DNA of 64,000 nucleotides from JAJRZL01 sp964557855 (GCA_964557855.1 CAZLBP010000001.1:62001-126000), one strand, 5' to 3'. Shown: positions 1 to 8,481, counted from the first letter of the stretch. A program made the numbers and translations. Notes: generated by a model from the sequence alone, not told the origin.

Positions 1-1093
1 GAATGTCATTTTGGGGAAACAGCGTGAAGCCGATACTCTGGCCGTCCGGATTGGCGGCAAACATTGACGGATCCAAAACGCCGTTGGCCATGACGACATA
101 GCGCTGGTAAGCTTCCAGCACAACGTCAAACTCGGCAATGACATCATCAGCGGAACTGCTGTTCCCCGGGGCCACCCCGATGGTCAGGTTGACGCCGGCC
201 GGCACTTCCACAAACGGGGTAGCGGTACGAAACGCGAAGTCCGGGATAAAGAGATCATCATTAACATAGATATCAACTACTTCAGCCGCAGGATCGGCGG
301 CGTTGTGAATAACCTGGAGTTCGGCCACTTCCTGAACCGCGGGCAATTGCACGACGTCGCCGGTCGGGAGAGCAGCGAACAAGCCGAAGGCCGGACCGTT
401 CTGGTTGGCGGCTGGAGTCAGGAATCCGGAGGCAAAGACCACCGCGGCGCCACCGGCCAAGCCGGACAGGTCGGCCCGGAACGTGGCCACCACTGTATTC
501 TTGTCATTACCGGGAGTGACTTCCAGAATATAGTCCTTGGTTATAGCCGAGCGATAGCGGGAGAATTCGCCGTACGAAAGATCGTTGAAGAAAGCGCCCC
601 AGGGCCAGTCTTTGATGCGGACATCGACAGTGGGAGCGTCGGGGGACCCGTGGAACGCGATCAAATCGACCAGGGAACGCCACCGGGATTCGGTGCGAAT
701 GCCGTCTTTGGCGAAAAGTGTGAAGGCGATGTCGAGGCCTTCCGGGTTGACGGCAAAGTCGTCCGGCGTCAAGACGCCGTTAGCGATGGCGACGTAGGTC
801 TTGTTGTTCATAAGCGTAACGGGGAACGAGGCCAGGGCATCATCAACTGACGAACTGTTGCCGGGGGCAACAGCAATACTCAGTTCGACACCAGCGGGCA
901 CTTCCACAAAAGGCGTGGCGGTGCGAAAGGCGAAGTCCGGCAGGAATAGAGAGCCGTTAACGTAAATGTCGACTACTTCTGCCGCCGGATCGGGAGCGTT
1001 ATGAATCACTTGCAGATTGGCGGTTTGGGCTTGGGCGGTCACGGCGCTCAGGCCCAGGACCAGGCTCAAGATCATTGTCTTCAGAGTTTTCAT
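1..1093 (-). CDS. Secreted protein with two tandem DUF4397 domains (C-terminus beyond window edge)
   Basis: The reading frame is open from an ATG at 1093 to the left window edge, so the 3' end is missing. The N-terminus (MKTLKTMILSLVLG, ending near AQA) is a typical cleavable signal peptide. The mature part holds two similar blocks, each opening with a conserved LQVIHNAPDPAAEVVDIYV-type stretch (second copy NAADPAAEVVDIYVND) and continuing PDFAFRTATPFVEVPAG, so it is a tandem duplication of the DUF4397 beta-sandwich. DUF4397 proteins are extracytoplasmic and of unknown function, perhaps in adhesion or the cell surface. The downstream genes in the same direction lie outside the window. The signal sequence resembles that of the fasciclin protein just upstream, which supports export by the same route. 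Family call is firm; role unknown. Confidence 0.85.
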   Translation of the reverse strand, partial: MKTLKTMILSLVLGLSAVTAQAQTANLQVIHNAPDPAAEVVDIYVNGSLFLPDFAFRTATPFVEVPAGVELSIAVAPGNSSSVDDALASFPVTLMNNKTYVAIANGVLTPDDFAVNPEGLDIAFTLFAKDGIRTESRWRSLVDLIAFHGSPDAPTVDVRIKDWPWGAFFNDLSYGEFSRYRSAITKDYILEVTPGNDKNTVVATFRADLSGLAGGAAVVFASGFLTPAANQNGPAFGLFAALPTGDVVQLPAVQEVAELQVIHNAADPAAEVVDIYVNDDLFIPDFAFRTATPFVEVPAGVNLTIGVAPGNSSSADDVIAEFDVVLEAYQRYVVMANGVLDPSMFAANPDGQSIGFTLFPQNDI

Positions 1094-1161
1094 GAGTTCT
1101 TACCTTTCTCTTTTTCGTTTCTTCATGGAACGTAGTCTGATTTGCACTTCTTGATTTGGGA

Positions 1162-1191
1162 GAAGCGGCCGCTCCGATTATCGGCCGCTTC
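1162..1191 (-). terminator. GC-rich hairpin between fasciclin and DUF4397 genes
   Basis: A 10-bp perfect stem (GAAGCGGCCG / CGGCCGCTTC) encloses a 10-nt loop, 13 bases after the stop of the fasciclin gene. No T-run follows on the minus strand, so it may be an attenuator, an mRNA-stabilising hairpin or a weak terminator rather than a canonical rho-independent terminator. Confidence 0.4.
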
Positions 1192-1203
1192 CAACTCAGG
1201 AGA

Positions 1204-1776
1204 TTATTTCTTGTCCATCTCCGGCAGGATCACGGAGTCGATTATGTGAATGACGCCGTTGCTGCAGTAGATATCAGTGGCGGTAACCGTGGCATCATCG
1301 ATCATAACCACGTTATCTTTCACCACGATCGAAACGCTCTGGCCGTTCAGAGTCTCGGCTTCGTTAAGCTTCACGACGTCTTCGGCCTTGACGGCGCCGG
1401 CCACGACGTGGTAGGTCAGGACCGAGGTGAGCTTCTCTTTGTCATTTAAGAGAGCCTCAATTGTACCTTCCGGCAGCCTGGCAAAGGCTTCGTCAGTGGG
1501 AGCGAAGACCGTAATGGGACCTTCGCCCTTGAGAGCGTCGACCAGTCCGGCCGCTTTAATGGCCGCGACCAGCGTTTCGAAGGAACCGGCGGCAACGGCT
1601 GTTTCAACGATGTCCATCTGCGCCTTCTTGTCTACTTTGGCGGCGGCGGTGGTCACTTTCGCCTCTTTGGCATCGAGTGTATGAGCACCGCCGGGACCGC
1701 ACGAGCCGGCCTTAACGCTGACAGTGAGCAATGCCGCCAGAGCTACGGCCGTGATAGTTGTGTTGAGTGTCTTCAT
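1204..1776 (-). CDS. Fasciclin (FAS1) domain secreted protein
   Basis: The 190-residue product starts with a signal peptide (MKTLNTTITAVALAALLTVSVKAGS) and then carries one FAS1 domain (about residues 52-187). FAS1 landmarks are visible: IVETAVAAGSFETLVAAIKAAGL, the H1 box GPITVFAPTDEAFARLP, the YHVVAG segment and a final NGVIHIIDSVILP. FAS1 domains mediate cell-surface or matrix adhesion in many bacteria and eukaryotes. A good AAGGAA ribosome site precedes the ATG. It lies 48 bases after a DUF4397 lipoprotein gene and 110 bases before a DUF4397 duplicate, all in one direction, which suggests a small surface-protein operon. Confidence 0.92.
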   Translation of the reverse strand: MKTLNTTITAVALAALLTVSVKAGSCGPGGAHTLDAKEAKVTTAAAKVDKKAQMDIVETAVAAGSFETLVAAIKAAGLVDALKGEGPITVFAPTDEAFARLPEGTIEALLNDKEKLTSVLTYHVVAGAVKAEDVVKLNEAETLNGQSVSIVVKDNVVMIDDATVTATDIYCSNGVIHIIDSVILPEMDKK

Positions 1777-1824
1777 TGTCTCTTCCTTTCAATGGCTTGC
1801 TTGCGATTCATGTGGTTTTGTTTT

Positions 1825-2523
1825 CTATTTGTTACCTATGATTTGGGCGCCCAGCGCCTGTTGACCCGCGCCGTTCACGAAGCCACGGGCGAACACGGTG
1901 TAGATTTTCCCGGCCTCCAGCTGGATGTTGGACAGGGAGAGGACGGTAGTGGATGTGCCGGCCAGGCGGACTTCGAGGTCGTACGTGGCGGCATCGAGCG
2001 GCGTGAATCCTTCGAATCCCTTGAAGGCGACATTCCCGAACAGCACCAGCCCGCTGGAGGTCGTAATGTCGACAGGGGGTGCATCGGGAGAGAGATGGAC
2101 AAAGCGAACATGCGCCTTGCCGGGAGCCGGTGTGGAGAGATCATCGACGAGTACAAGGGGCTCGATCTCCATCACAGAGTTGGCGGCAAAGACGGTGTAG
2201 TTGATGTTCGGGTCCAGGTTCAGGTCCGCGGCTATGACCGTCGTCGATGTGGAGGTGACGTTCACTTTGACGCTCCGCTGTCCGGATTCCACAGACAGGT
2301 AGCCGGTGTTGGCCGGGAACTGCAGGTTCTGGACCGCCGGCTGGGCGGCGTTATCTATTATGACGTCCACACCCGGAGCATCCGGTGAAGCGTGGACGAT
2401 CAAGACATTGCTTTGATCGGGCGAGGTCACGGGATTCATGTCATCATCATCGTCGCTGCAGCCGACCACGAAGGCCGAGAGGGCGACGCCGGATAAGAGC
2501 GTGGTGAGCTTAAGATTGTTCAT
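1825..2523 (-). CDS. DUF4397 domain lipoprotein
   Basis: The product is 232 residues when started at the ATG at 2523, which has AAGGA about 10 bases upstream; an in-frame ATG at 2532 sits too close to that site. The N-terminus ends in a lipobox (AFVVGC) followed by five aspartates; Asp at +2 is an inner-membrane retention signal in enterobacteria, but that rule often fails outside them. The rest is DUF4397: VLIVHASPDAPGVDVIIDN near residue 40 and a second related block VRFVHLSPDAPPVDITTSS near 135, so this too is an internal duplication. Function unknown; probably envelope-located beside the fasciclin protein. Confidence 0.85.
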   Translation of the reverse strand: MNNLKLTTLLSGVALSAFVVGCSDDDDDMNPVTSPDQSNVLIVHASPDAPGVDVIIDNAAQPAVQNLQFPANTGYLSVESGQRSVKVNVTSTSTTVIAADLNLDPNINYTVFAANSVMEIEPLVLVDDLSTPAPGKAHVRFVHLSPDAPPVDITTSSGLVLFGNVAFKGFEGFTPLDAATYDLEVRLAGTSTTVLSLSNIQLEAGKIYTVFARGFVNGAGQQALGAQIIGNK

Positions 2524-2650
2524 TGTTTCCATTTCCTTCTGATTGTTCAGTTTATCTCAGAGTAACCGTAGTATCCTTCGCCTTGATCTGCTGTCCCTGA
2601 GTAGCAATGATGTGACTCGCTCAAGGAGAAGGACACAAGGTCAATTGCAA

Positions 2651-2872
2651 TTACGCCGTGATGGGCACGGCCTGCCAACGGCGCTGGATAGCTTTCCACT
2701 GGATTGCCTGGTACACGGCGCACAGGCCAACCAGACCATACACGATACGGCTGAGAGCCGCTCCGTTACCAAAGATGGAAGCTACGAGATCGAAACCGAA
2801 GAAGCCCACGAGGCCCCAGTTCAGACCGCCGATCACCAGCAGTACGGCTACGATTGCGTCCAAGCTTTTCAT
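2651..2872 (-). CDS. DUF378 family small membrane protein
   Basis: The product is 73 residues from the ATG at 2872, chosen because AGGAG lies 6 bases upstream; a longer in-frame start at 2908 has no such site. It has two predicted membrane helices: DAIVAVLLVIGGLNWGLVGFFG and LSRIVYGLVGLCAVYQAI. The GGLNWGLVG and VYGLVGL signatures are diagnostic of DUF378 (YuzA-like) proteins, whose role is unknown. It is divergent from the B12/MerR regulator gene and shares the intergenic region with it, so it could be under the same control. Confidence 0.88.
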   Translation of the reverse strand: MKSLDAIVAVLLVIGGLNWGLVGFFGFDLVASIFGNGAALSRIVYGLVGLCAVYQAIQWKAIQRRWQAVPITA

Positions 2873-2936
2873 TGTTTTCTCCTTTGCATTAAGGGTTTCA
2901 GTTATCAAGTTCGCCTTCTAGAACGGCGGTTGTATA

Positions 2937-2965
2937 ATATTTGTTCCATATTTGTTCATATTTAT
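2937..2965. promoter_or_regulatory. Tandem 11-bp direct repeats in the divergent region upstream of the B12-type regulator
   Basis: Two adjacent 11-mers, ATATTTGTTCC (2937-2947) and ATATTTGTTCA (2948-2958), are followed by a decayed third (TATTTATCG). The same TTTGTT core recurs in a near-palindrome, TTTTGTTGAACAAAA, at 3061-3075, 32 bases before the regulator start codon. Tandem repeats with 11-bp phasing are how CarH tetramers are known to contact DNA in Thermus, so this is a candidate operator. The binding itself is inference. Confidence 0.45.
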
Positions 2966-3060
2966 CGTAATTTTTTTCAGATTCTCGTCTTATAGCTTAA
3001 ACCAAAGATTTATAATAAGTTACTATCAAATTTTGGGAAATTATCGCAATGTGGTGAGTT

Positions 3061-3075
3061 TTTTGTTGAACAAAA
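3061..3075. promoter_or_regulatory. Near-perfect palindrome in front of the regulator gene
   Basis: TTTTGTTGAACAAAA is symmetric around the central G and overlaps a possible -35 (TTGAAC) of the photolyase operon. It shares the TTTGTT/AACAAA core with the repeats at 2937-2958 and could be an autoregulatory site. No strong -10 is evident downstream in the AT-rich stretch 3081-3100. Confidence 0.35.
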
Positions 3076-3106
3076 TTGCTTTATTAATGTTATTTAATTA
3101 AACGAA

Positions 3107-4057
3107 ATGTACACAAATCGAGGAATATTGAGGCATCGACATCCTATAAGACATGTGGCCATGAGAACCGGCCTTTCTCCCCATTTGATCAGGATGTGGG
3201 AAAAACGGTATCAGGCGGTTGTACCACAAAGATCCGAAACGAATCGGAGGTTGTACTCTGATGAGGATATTGATCGTCTAACACTGTTGCGGCGGGCGAC
3301 GCTTTCAGGCGAGGCGATCAGCCAGATCGCGGATCTGCCAACCGAGGAGCTTCGGGAAATGGTCTCAAAGTCAAGCCAGACCTTCCAGCCCATTGAAGAC
3401 AAGGAATCGGATTACAGTGCGGCGGAGTATCATCTGAAGCTATGTCTGGAAGCGGTCCGCAATCTGGATTCTATCAATCTGGAGTCTCGGCTTCTGGGGG
3501 CATCGGTGGCACTGGGACAACAGGTCTTGCTGGAGAAAGTTCTGCATCCGCTGTTAGAGCAGACCGGGGAGCTCTGGTCCGACGGGGAGTTGCAGGTGGC
3601 TCATGAGCATCTGGCGTCGGCTGTTGTGCGCTCCCTGCTGGGCAGTATGGTGGTAACGTCGCGGATCAGCGAGACGGCCCCGCTGCTGTTGGTAACGACT
3701 CCACGGGGACAACTGCACGAATTCGGAGCGCTTATGGCCGCGGTTACGGCCGTATCGGAAGGTTGGCGTGCCGTTTACCTTGGTCCGAACCTCCCGGCGG
3801 AAGATATCGCGAGCGCCGCCAAACAACAAAAAACTCGTGCCATTGCGCTCAGTATAATCTACCCTGCCGACGATCCGGTCACGCAGTTGGAGTTGCGGAA
3901 GCTGGGCAGACTTCTCGACGATGACAAGACACTGATAGTTGGCGGGCGGGCGGTATCCGGTTACGAGGATGCGATTCGGGAGATCGACGCCGTAATCACC
4001 AGCGATTTGCGGGATTTCAAAGAGAGACTGTCGAAGTTGCGACGGGTGGTCGTGTAG
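3107..4057 (+). CDS. MerR-type regulator with cobalamin-binding light-sensor domain (CarH/LitR-like)
   Basis: The 316-residue product has an N-terminal MerR winged helix (about residues 11-80; IRHVAMRTGLSPHLIRMWEKRY) and a C-terminal B12-binding part. In the helical bundle W157, E167 and H168 form the Wx9EH motif typical of CarH/LitR photoreceptors. In the Rossmann part, QLHEFG gives H204, placed like the lower cobalt ligand of CarH. CarH-type proteins repress in the dark with adenosylcobalamin and fall off DNA in light. Here the next gene is a photolyase, so the probable job is light induction of DNA repair. One difference stands out: the residue after the Trp is Ser158, where Thermus CarH has His132, which caps cobalt after illumination. 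The gene is 30 bases ahead of the photolyase and very likely co-transcribed with it. Confidence 0.88.
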   Translation: MYTNRGILRHRHPIRHVAMRTGLSPHLIRMWEKRYQAVVPQRSETNRRLYSDEDIDRLTLLRRATLSGEAISQIADLPTEELREMVSKSSQTFQPIEDKESDYSAAEYHLKLCLEAVRNLDSINLESRLLGASVALGQQVLLEKVLHPLLEQTGELWSDGELQVAHEHLASAVVRSLLGSMVVTSRISETAPLLLVTTPRGQLHEFGALMAAVTAVSEGWRAVYLGPNLPAEDIASAAKQQKTRAIALSIIYPADDPVTQLELRKLGRLLDDDKTLIVGGRAVSGYEDAIREIDAVITSDLRDFKERLSKLRRVVV

Positions 4058-4087
4058 GTGTTGATATAGAGGAATTGGAGCCAATCG

Positions 4088-5458
4088 ATGAAACTTGTGA
4101 ACAGCGGACGCGTGTGGACATTGAAGTCAGCCGGGCAAGAGACGGGTCCGGTAATATATTGGATGAGCCGAGATCAGCGTGTCAACGACAATTGGGCGCT
4201 CCTGTATGCCCAGGAATTGGCGATCGTTGCCGAGCAGCCGCTCATTATACTGTTTTGCCTGGCGCCGGAGTTTCTGGGGGCCACGGTGCGGCAGTACGGT
4301 TTCATGCTGCGTGGGTTGGAAGAGGTGGAGCATAACCTGAGACGTTTGGACATTCCTTTAGTAGTTCTGGCCGGTGACCCGCCTGAGACTCTATCGTCAT
4401 TCGTTAGGAAACAGCAGGCGAGCGCAGTTGTGACCGATTTCTCGCCTTTGAAGATACGGCGCGCCTGGAAGAGCAAGCTGATCGATTTGGTTGATATCCC
4501 GGTATACGAAGTCGATGCGCACAATATCGTACCCTGCCGGGAAGCGTCGCCGAAACAAGAATATGCAGCCCATACGATTCGGCCCAAAATAAGCAAGCTG
4601 CTGCCGGAATACCTGGACGAAATTCCGCCGCCGAAAATACATCCTTTCCCCTGTCGCACGGACTTCCCTGAGGTTGACTGGATATCCTTGAGGAAAAGCC
4701 TGAGAGTTAATGACACCGTCGGGGAAGTAAATTGGTTGAAGCCCGGTGAAAGTGCGGCCCGCCATGTTTTGGAGAGATTCATCAATGGTATGGCAACTTA
4801 TGATAATCAGCGGAATGACCCCACCAAGGATGCTCAGTCCGACTTATCACCATATTTGCATTTCGGTCAAATCTCCGCTCAGCGCGTGGCTCTTCAAGTG
4901 CAGCAGCGGGGTGAGGATATTAAGTCGAGAGAGGCCTTTCTCGAACAACTGATTATCCGACGAGAGCTTGCCGACAATTTCTGCTTCTATAATGACAACT
5001 ACGATTCATTCGACGGGTTTCCGGATTGGTCTCAGAAGACACTGTATGAGCACCGTTTCGACCCTCGACCATACATCTACTCCCCAGATCAGTTCGAACT
5101 CGCTCAGACACATGATGAACTGTGGAATGCGGCGCAGATGCAGATGGTCATTTCCGGCAAAATGCACGGCTATATGCGGATGTATTGGGCAAAGAAGATC
5201 CTGGGGTGGAGCCCGACGCCGGAAGCCGCCCTGAGTACGGCCATCTTTCTAAATGACAAGTACGAACTGGATGGGCGGGACTCAAACGGGTATACGGGTA
5301 TCGCCTGGTCCATCGGCGGGGTCCATGATCGCCCATGGTTCGAGCGCGATGTATTTGGGAAGATACGATACATGAGTTATGATGGGTGCAAACGGAAATT
5401 CGACGTGGCCGGATACATCAATCGGATCGAACAACTGCAGAAGGAAGCGCGCGTATGA
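4088..5458 (+). CDS. phr: Class II deoxyribodipyrimidine photolyase
   Basis: This 456-residue enzyme uses light and FADH- to split cyclobutane pyrimidine dimers. Near the N-terminus it has the class II signature VIYWMSRDQRVNDNWALLYA, and towards the C-terminus the FAD-binding/DNA region with AQMQMVISGKMHGYMRMYWAKKILGW and NGYTGIAWSIGGVHDRPW, both very characteristic of class II enzymes rather than class I/cryptochromes. Length is normal. A GGAG site sits 7 bases ahead of the ATG. It follows the B12-type regulator closely and its stop overlaps the next start (ATGA), so these genes form one translationally coupled operon. Confidence 0.96.
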   Translation: MKLVNSGRVWTLKSAGQETGPVIYWMSRDQRVNDNWALLYAQELAIVAEQPLIILFCLAPEFLGATVRQYGFMLRGLEEVEHNLRRLDIPLVVLAGDPPETLSSFVRKQQASAVVTDFSPLKIRRAWKSKLIDLVDIPVYEVDAHNIVPCREASPKQEYAAHTIRPKISKLLPEYLDEIPPPKIHPFPCRTDFPEVDWISLRKSLRVNDTVGEVNWLKPGESAARHVLERFINGMATYDNQRNDPTKDAQSDLSPYLHFGQISAQRVALQVQQRGEDIKSREAFLEQLIIRRELADNFCFYNDNYDSFDGFPDWSQKTLYEHRFDPRPYIYSPDQFELAQTHDELWNAAQMQMVISGKMHGYMRMYWAKKILGWSPTPEAALSTAIFLNDKYELDGRDSNGYTGIAWSIGGVHDRPWFERDVFGKIRYMSYDGCKRKFDVAGYINRIEQLQKEARV

Positions 5459-5955
5459 AGATCAACACGTTCGAGAGAGAACTGCGGCTGGCACAGCCCC
5501 GTGACGAGGTGTTCGCGTTTTTCGCGCGGCCGGAGAATCTGGCCCGGATCACGCCGCCGTCGATGGGATTCGAGATTTTGACTCCGTCCCCAGTGGCGAT
5601 GAAAGCGGGTGCTCTCATAGATTATTCAGTACGGATTCTGGGAGTCACAACCCATTGGCGGTCGTTAATTTCATCTTATGATCCTCCCTGTCAGTTCATC
5701 GATGAGCAATTGAAAGGCCCTTACGTATTCTGGCACCACACGCATACCTTCATAAAACATCGAGACGGCACCTTGATTCGGGACAGCGTGAAGTATGTAT
5801 TGCCTTTTGGGTGGTTGGGTGTGTTGCTTCACAGGCTCGTCGTGAAGAGGCAGCTGGAGGCCATCTTTAACTATCGCACGGAAATCATAAAAGACGCGTT
5901 CTCGGTCAGGTCTGACCGGTTGGAGATAAAGGGAGAATCAGCAGGCCGGCGATGA
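5455..5955 (+). CDS. SRPBCC (START/cyclase-like) family protein
   Basis: I start the 166-residue protein at the ATG at 5455, which overlaps the photolyase stop by 4 bases. It begins INTFERELRLAQPRDEVFAFFARPENLARITPPSMGFEIL, the usual opening of the SRPBCC ligand-binding fold, and continues with the strand WRSLISSYDPPCQFIDEQLKGPYVFWHHTHTF. Such proteins bind hydrophobic ligands, and relatives are very often found next to photolyase and SDR-DUF2867 genes. Ligand unknown. The gene overlaps its downstream neighbour by 4 bases as well, consistent with stoichiometric expression within the photolyase operon. Confidence 0.88.
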   Translation: MKINTFERELRLAQPRDEVFAFFARPENLARITPPSMGFEILTPSPVAMKAGALIDYSVRILGVTTHWRSLISSYDPPCQFIDEQLKGPYVFWHHTHTFIKHRDGTLIRDSVKYVLPFGWLGVLLHRLVVKRQLEAIFNYRTEIIKDAFSVRSDRLEIKGESAGRR

Positions 5956-7430
5956 CACGGAAGATACTCATAATCGGCGCCACCGGTTATGTCGGCGGGC
6001 GGCTGGTACCCAAGCTGGTAGAAGCCGGTTATCGCGTGCGCTGTCTGGTGCGTAGTCGCCGTAAGGCTGAAGGCCGGAGTTGGGCGAACAAGGTTGAGCT
6101 TCATGAGGGGGATGCGCTGGACCAGGAGTCGGTTGCGAGCGCAATGACGGATGTCGATACCGTCTACTTCCTTATGCACAGCATGGCGGCCGGGGGCGGC
6201 AAATTCGAGGACCTGGATCGACAGGCAGCCGAAAACGTGGTGCAGGCTGCTGAGTCTGCGGGCGTGCAACGTATTATATATCTGGGTGGTCTGGGCAAAT
6301 ATGATGACAAGCAGTCACCGCATCTCCGAAGTCGACACGAAGTTGGCCGGATTCTGCGGTCCGGCACAGTACCGGTGTTTGAATTTCGAGCCGGGATCAT
6401 TGTCGGGTCGGGGAGTCTATCTTTTGAAATCGTCCACCATCTCGTAAATCGGCTACCCGTTATGATCTGCCCCAAATGGGTGTACACGAAAACGCAGCCT
6501 ATCGCCGTTGCAGACGTGCTGCGATATTTGCTCGCCAGCTTGAAGCTGCCCGGTTCACGGACGGAAGTGATCGATATAGGCGGACCGGACGTATTGACAT
6601 TTCGCGACATGATGCTGAAAGTGGCCGAAGTGCTGGGACTCAGGCGACAGCTGCTACAGGTACCGGTGCTGACACCGAGGTTGTCGTCCTATTGGGTGAA
6701 TCTGGTTACCCCGGTACAGACGGATGTCGCTCGCGAGTTGATCGAGAGTCTGCGTCACGAAACCGTGTGTGAGAATGATAGGGCGCAGCACCTGTTTCAA
6801 ATCGAACCGATGGGCTTTACGGAAGCGGTGCAGAAGGCGCTGGCGCATATAACCAGTCATGACGTCGAGACGGCATGGACCGACGCTTCATCGTCGACCG
6901 TGCACAGCCAGGTTGATCCTTCTCACCTGCGCCGGGACGTGCGTCAGATTACGGTGGCGGCGCCGGTGGAGTCGGTGTTCTCGGTAATATCATCTGTCGG
7001 CGGTCAGAACGGCTGGTACTATGCTAATCTTTTGTGGCAGATACGCGGATTCATCGACAAGCAACTGGGTGGAGTGGGTCTCCGGCGCGGGCGGCGGCAC
7101 CCGACGGACATGGCGGTGGGAGATGCCCTGGACTTCTGGAGAGTGGAAGAGTACGAACCTCTCAAAAAGCTGTCTCTTCGAGCTGAAATGAAAGTGTGGG
7201 GCCAGGCCTGGCTGGATTTTGAAGTGGAGCAGATTGATGACAAAGCCACCAGGCTCATTCAGACTGCAAGGTACTATCCTCGTGGCCTGTTTGGCCTGTT
7301 TTATTGGTACGCAGTCTATCCGTTGCATGTGGTGGTTTTTGCGGGGATGGCCAAAGCCCTTGCCCGGCATTCCGAAATGATATATCATGGCATGACAGAT
7401 CGAAATAACAATACGGCGTCACAAGTATGA
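5952..7430 (+). CDS. NAD(P)-binding SDR fused to DUF2867
   Basis: The 492-residue protein has an N-terminal extended-SDR/NmrA-like Rossmann domain (KILIIGATGYVGGRLVPKLVEAGYRVRCLVRS; the glycine-rich motif is GATGYVG) covering about the first 290 residues. Its C-terminal part is DUF2867, recognisable from VTVAAPVESVFSVISSVGGQNGW and QIRGFIDKQLGGVGLRRGRR. The DUF2867 part resembles SRPBCC folds. It lies in a chain of ATGA overlaps between the SRPBCC gene and the DUF523/DUF1722 gene. Enzymatic substrate unknown. Proteins of this architecture commonly accompany photolyases, so a role in light or oxidative stress is the best guess. Confidence 0.88.
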   Translation: MTRKILIIGATGYVGGRLVPKLVEAGYRVRCLVRSRRKAEGRSWANKVELHEGDALDQESVASAMTDVDTVYFLMHSMAAGGGKFEDLDRQAAENVVQAAESAGVQRIIYLGGLGKYDDKQSPHLRSRHEVGRILRSGTVPVFEFRAGIIVGSGSLSFEIVHHLVNRLPVMICPKWVYTKTQPIAVADVLRYLLASLKLPGSRTEVIDIGGPDVLTFRDMMLKVAEVLGLRRQLLQVPVLTPRLSSYWVNLVTPVQTDVARELIESLRHETVCENDRAQHLFQIEPMGFTEAVQKALAHITSHDVETAWTDASSSTVHSQVDPSHLRRDVRQITVAAPVESVFSVISSVGGQNGWYYANLLWQIRGFIDKQLGGVGLRRGRRHPTDMAVGDALDFWRVEEYEPLKKLSLRAEMKVWGQAWLDFEVEQIDDKATRLIQTARYYPRGLFGLFYWYAVYPLHVVVFAGMAKALARHSEMIYHGMTDRNNNTASQV

Positions 7431-8395
7431 GCAAAACACACGATACGAAAAAAGTTATCAAAGTTGGTATCAGTACCTGTCTGTTGGGTCAGAAGGTGCG
7501 TTTCGACGGCGGGCATAAACGAGATCGATATGTAACGGATATACTGGGAGACTATTTCCGGTTCGTGCCGGTATGTCCTGAACTGGAAGTGGGAATGGGG
7601 GTACCGCGCGAGTCGGTTAGATTGTACGGCGATGCGGATGCACCGTTGATGATCGGCAATAAGACCGAAGCCGACTGGACGAAGCGTATGAACCGTTATT
7701 CGGAAGGGCGAGTCCGGCAGCCCGATCTGCGGCGGCTGAGCGGATACATTTTGAAGAAAGACTCTCCTTCGTGCGGGATGGAACGGGTGCGCGTGTACAA
7801 TGAGTCAGGGATGGTCGAGCGCAAAGGAGTGGGATTATATGCGCGGGCGCTGCTGGAGAGATATCCTCATCTCCCCGTCGAAGAAGAGGGCCGCCTCAAC
7901 GATGCCGGGCTGCGGGAGAATTTCATTGTTCGCGTATTCGCCTATCACCGGCTTCAGGAACTGGAACGGAGCACATACTCCAGAAACAAGTACATAGAAT
8001 TCCATACGGCTCATAAGTACCTGTTTTTGGCGCACAGCCCGAAGCACTACAAGGAACTCGGACAGTTAATGGCGGCCATTAAGCAATACCCGGCCGCTGA
8101 GTTCAAGCAGATGTATCGTGAACAAGTGATGGCGGCGTTAAAGGTCAAATCGACGACGAAGAAGAACACGAACGTGCTGCATCACATATTGGGCTTTCTC
8201 AAGGACCGTCTCACCTCAGAGGAGAAGAAAGATATCGTGGGCGTCATTGAGGATTACCACAGCCAACTGGTGCCGCTGGTAGTTCCCATTACCCTGCTTC
8301 GACATTACATCAACAAGTATGATGTTGCCTACATTAAAAACCAGGTGTATCTGAATCCGCATCCGAAGGAGTTGATGCTGCGGAATCACGTGTGA
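7427..8395 (+). CDS. DUF523 and DUF1722 fusion protein (YbgA-like)
   Basis: The 322-residue product begins with DUF523 (VGISTCLLGQKVRFDGGHKRD, then CPELEVGMGVPRESVRLY; the segment KKDSPSCGMERV contains a conserved cysteine) and ends with DUF1722 (about residues 185-310, HTAHKYLFLAHSPKHYKELG). In E. coli the DUF1722 gene ybgA lies next to phr, so the same association is seen here. Biochemical role is not established. The conserved cysteines in the DUF523 half could bind a metal or an Fe-S cluster (inference). It is the last gene of the operon starting at 3107. Confidence 0.92.
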   Translation: MSKTHDTKKVIKVGISTCLLGQKVRFDGGHKRDRYVTDILGDYFRFVPVCPELEVGMGVPRESVRLYGDADAPLMIGNKTEADWTKRMNRYSEGRVRQPDLRRLSGYILKKDSPSCGMERVRVYNESGMVERKGVGLYARALLERYPHLPVEEEGRLNDAGLRENFIVRVFAYHRLQELERSTYSRNKYIEFHTAHKYLFLAHSPKHYKELGQLMAAIKQYPAAEFKQMYREQVMAALKVKSTTKKNTNVLHHILGFLKDRLTSEEKKDIVGVIEDYHSQLVPLVVPITLLRHYINKYDVAYIKNQVYLNPHPKELMLRNHV

Positions 8396-8481
8396 CGGAG
8401 AAGGATTGTAAACGTATTCGAAGGGGTGGGGGAGTCGACCACACCTGTTGCAGGAATGATTGTAAACTACGTCCAAGTCCA

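Noticed and set aside
305..850. A 181-residue open frame on the plus strand
   Set aside because: It is antisense to the DUF4397 duplicate, which has a signal peptide and two matching repeats.
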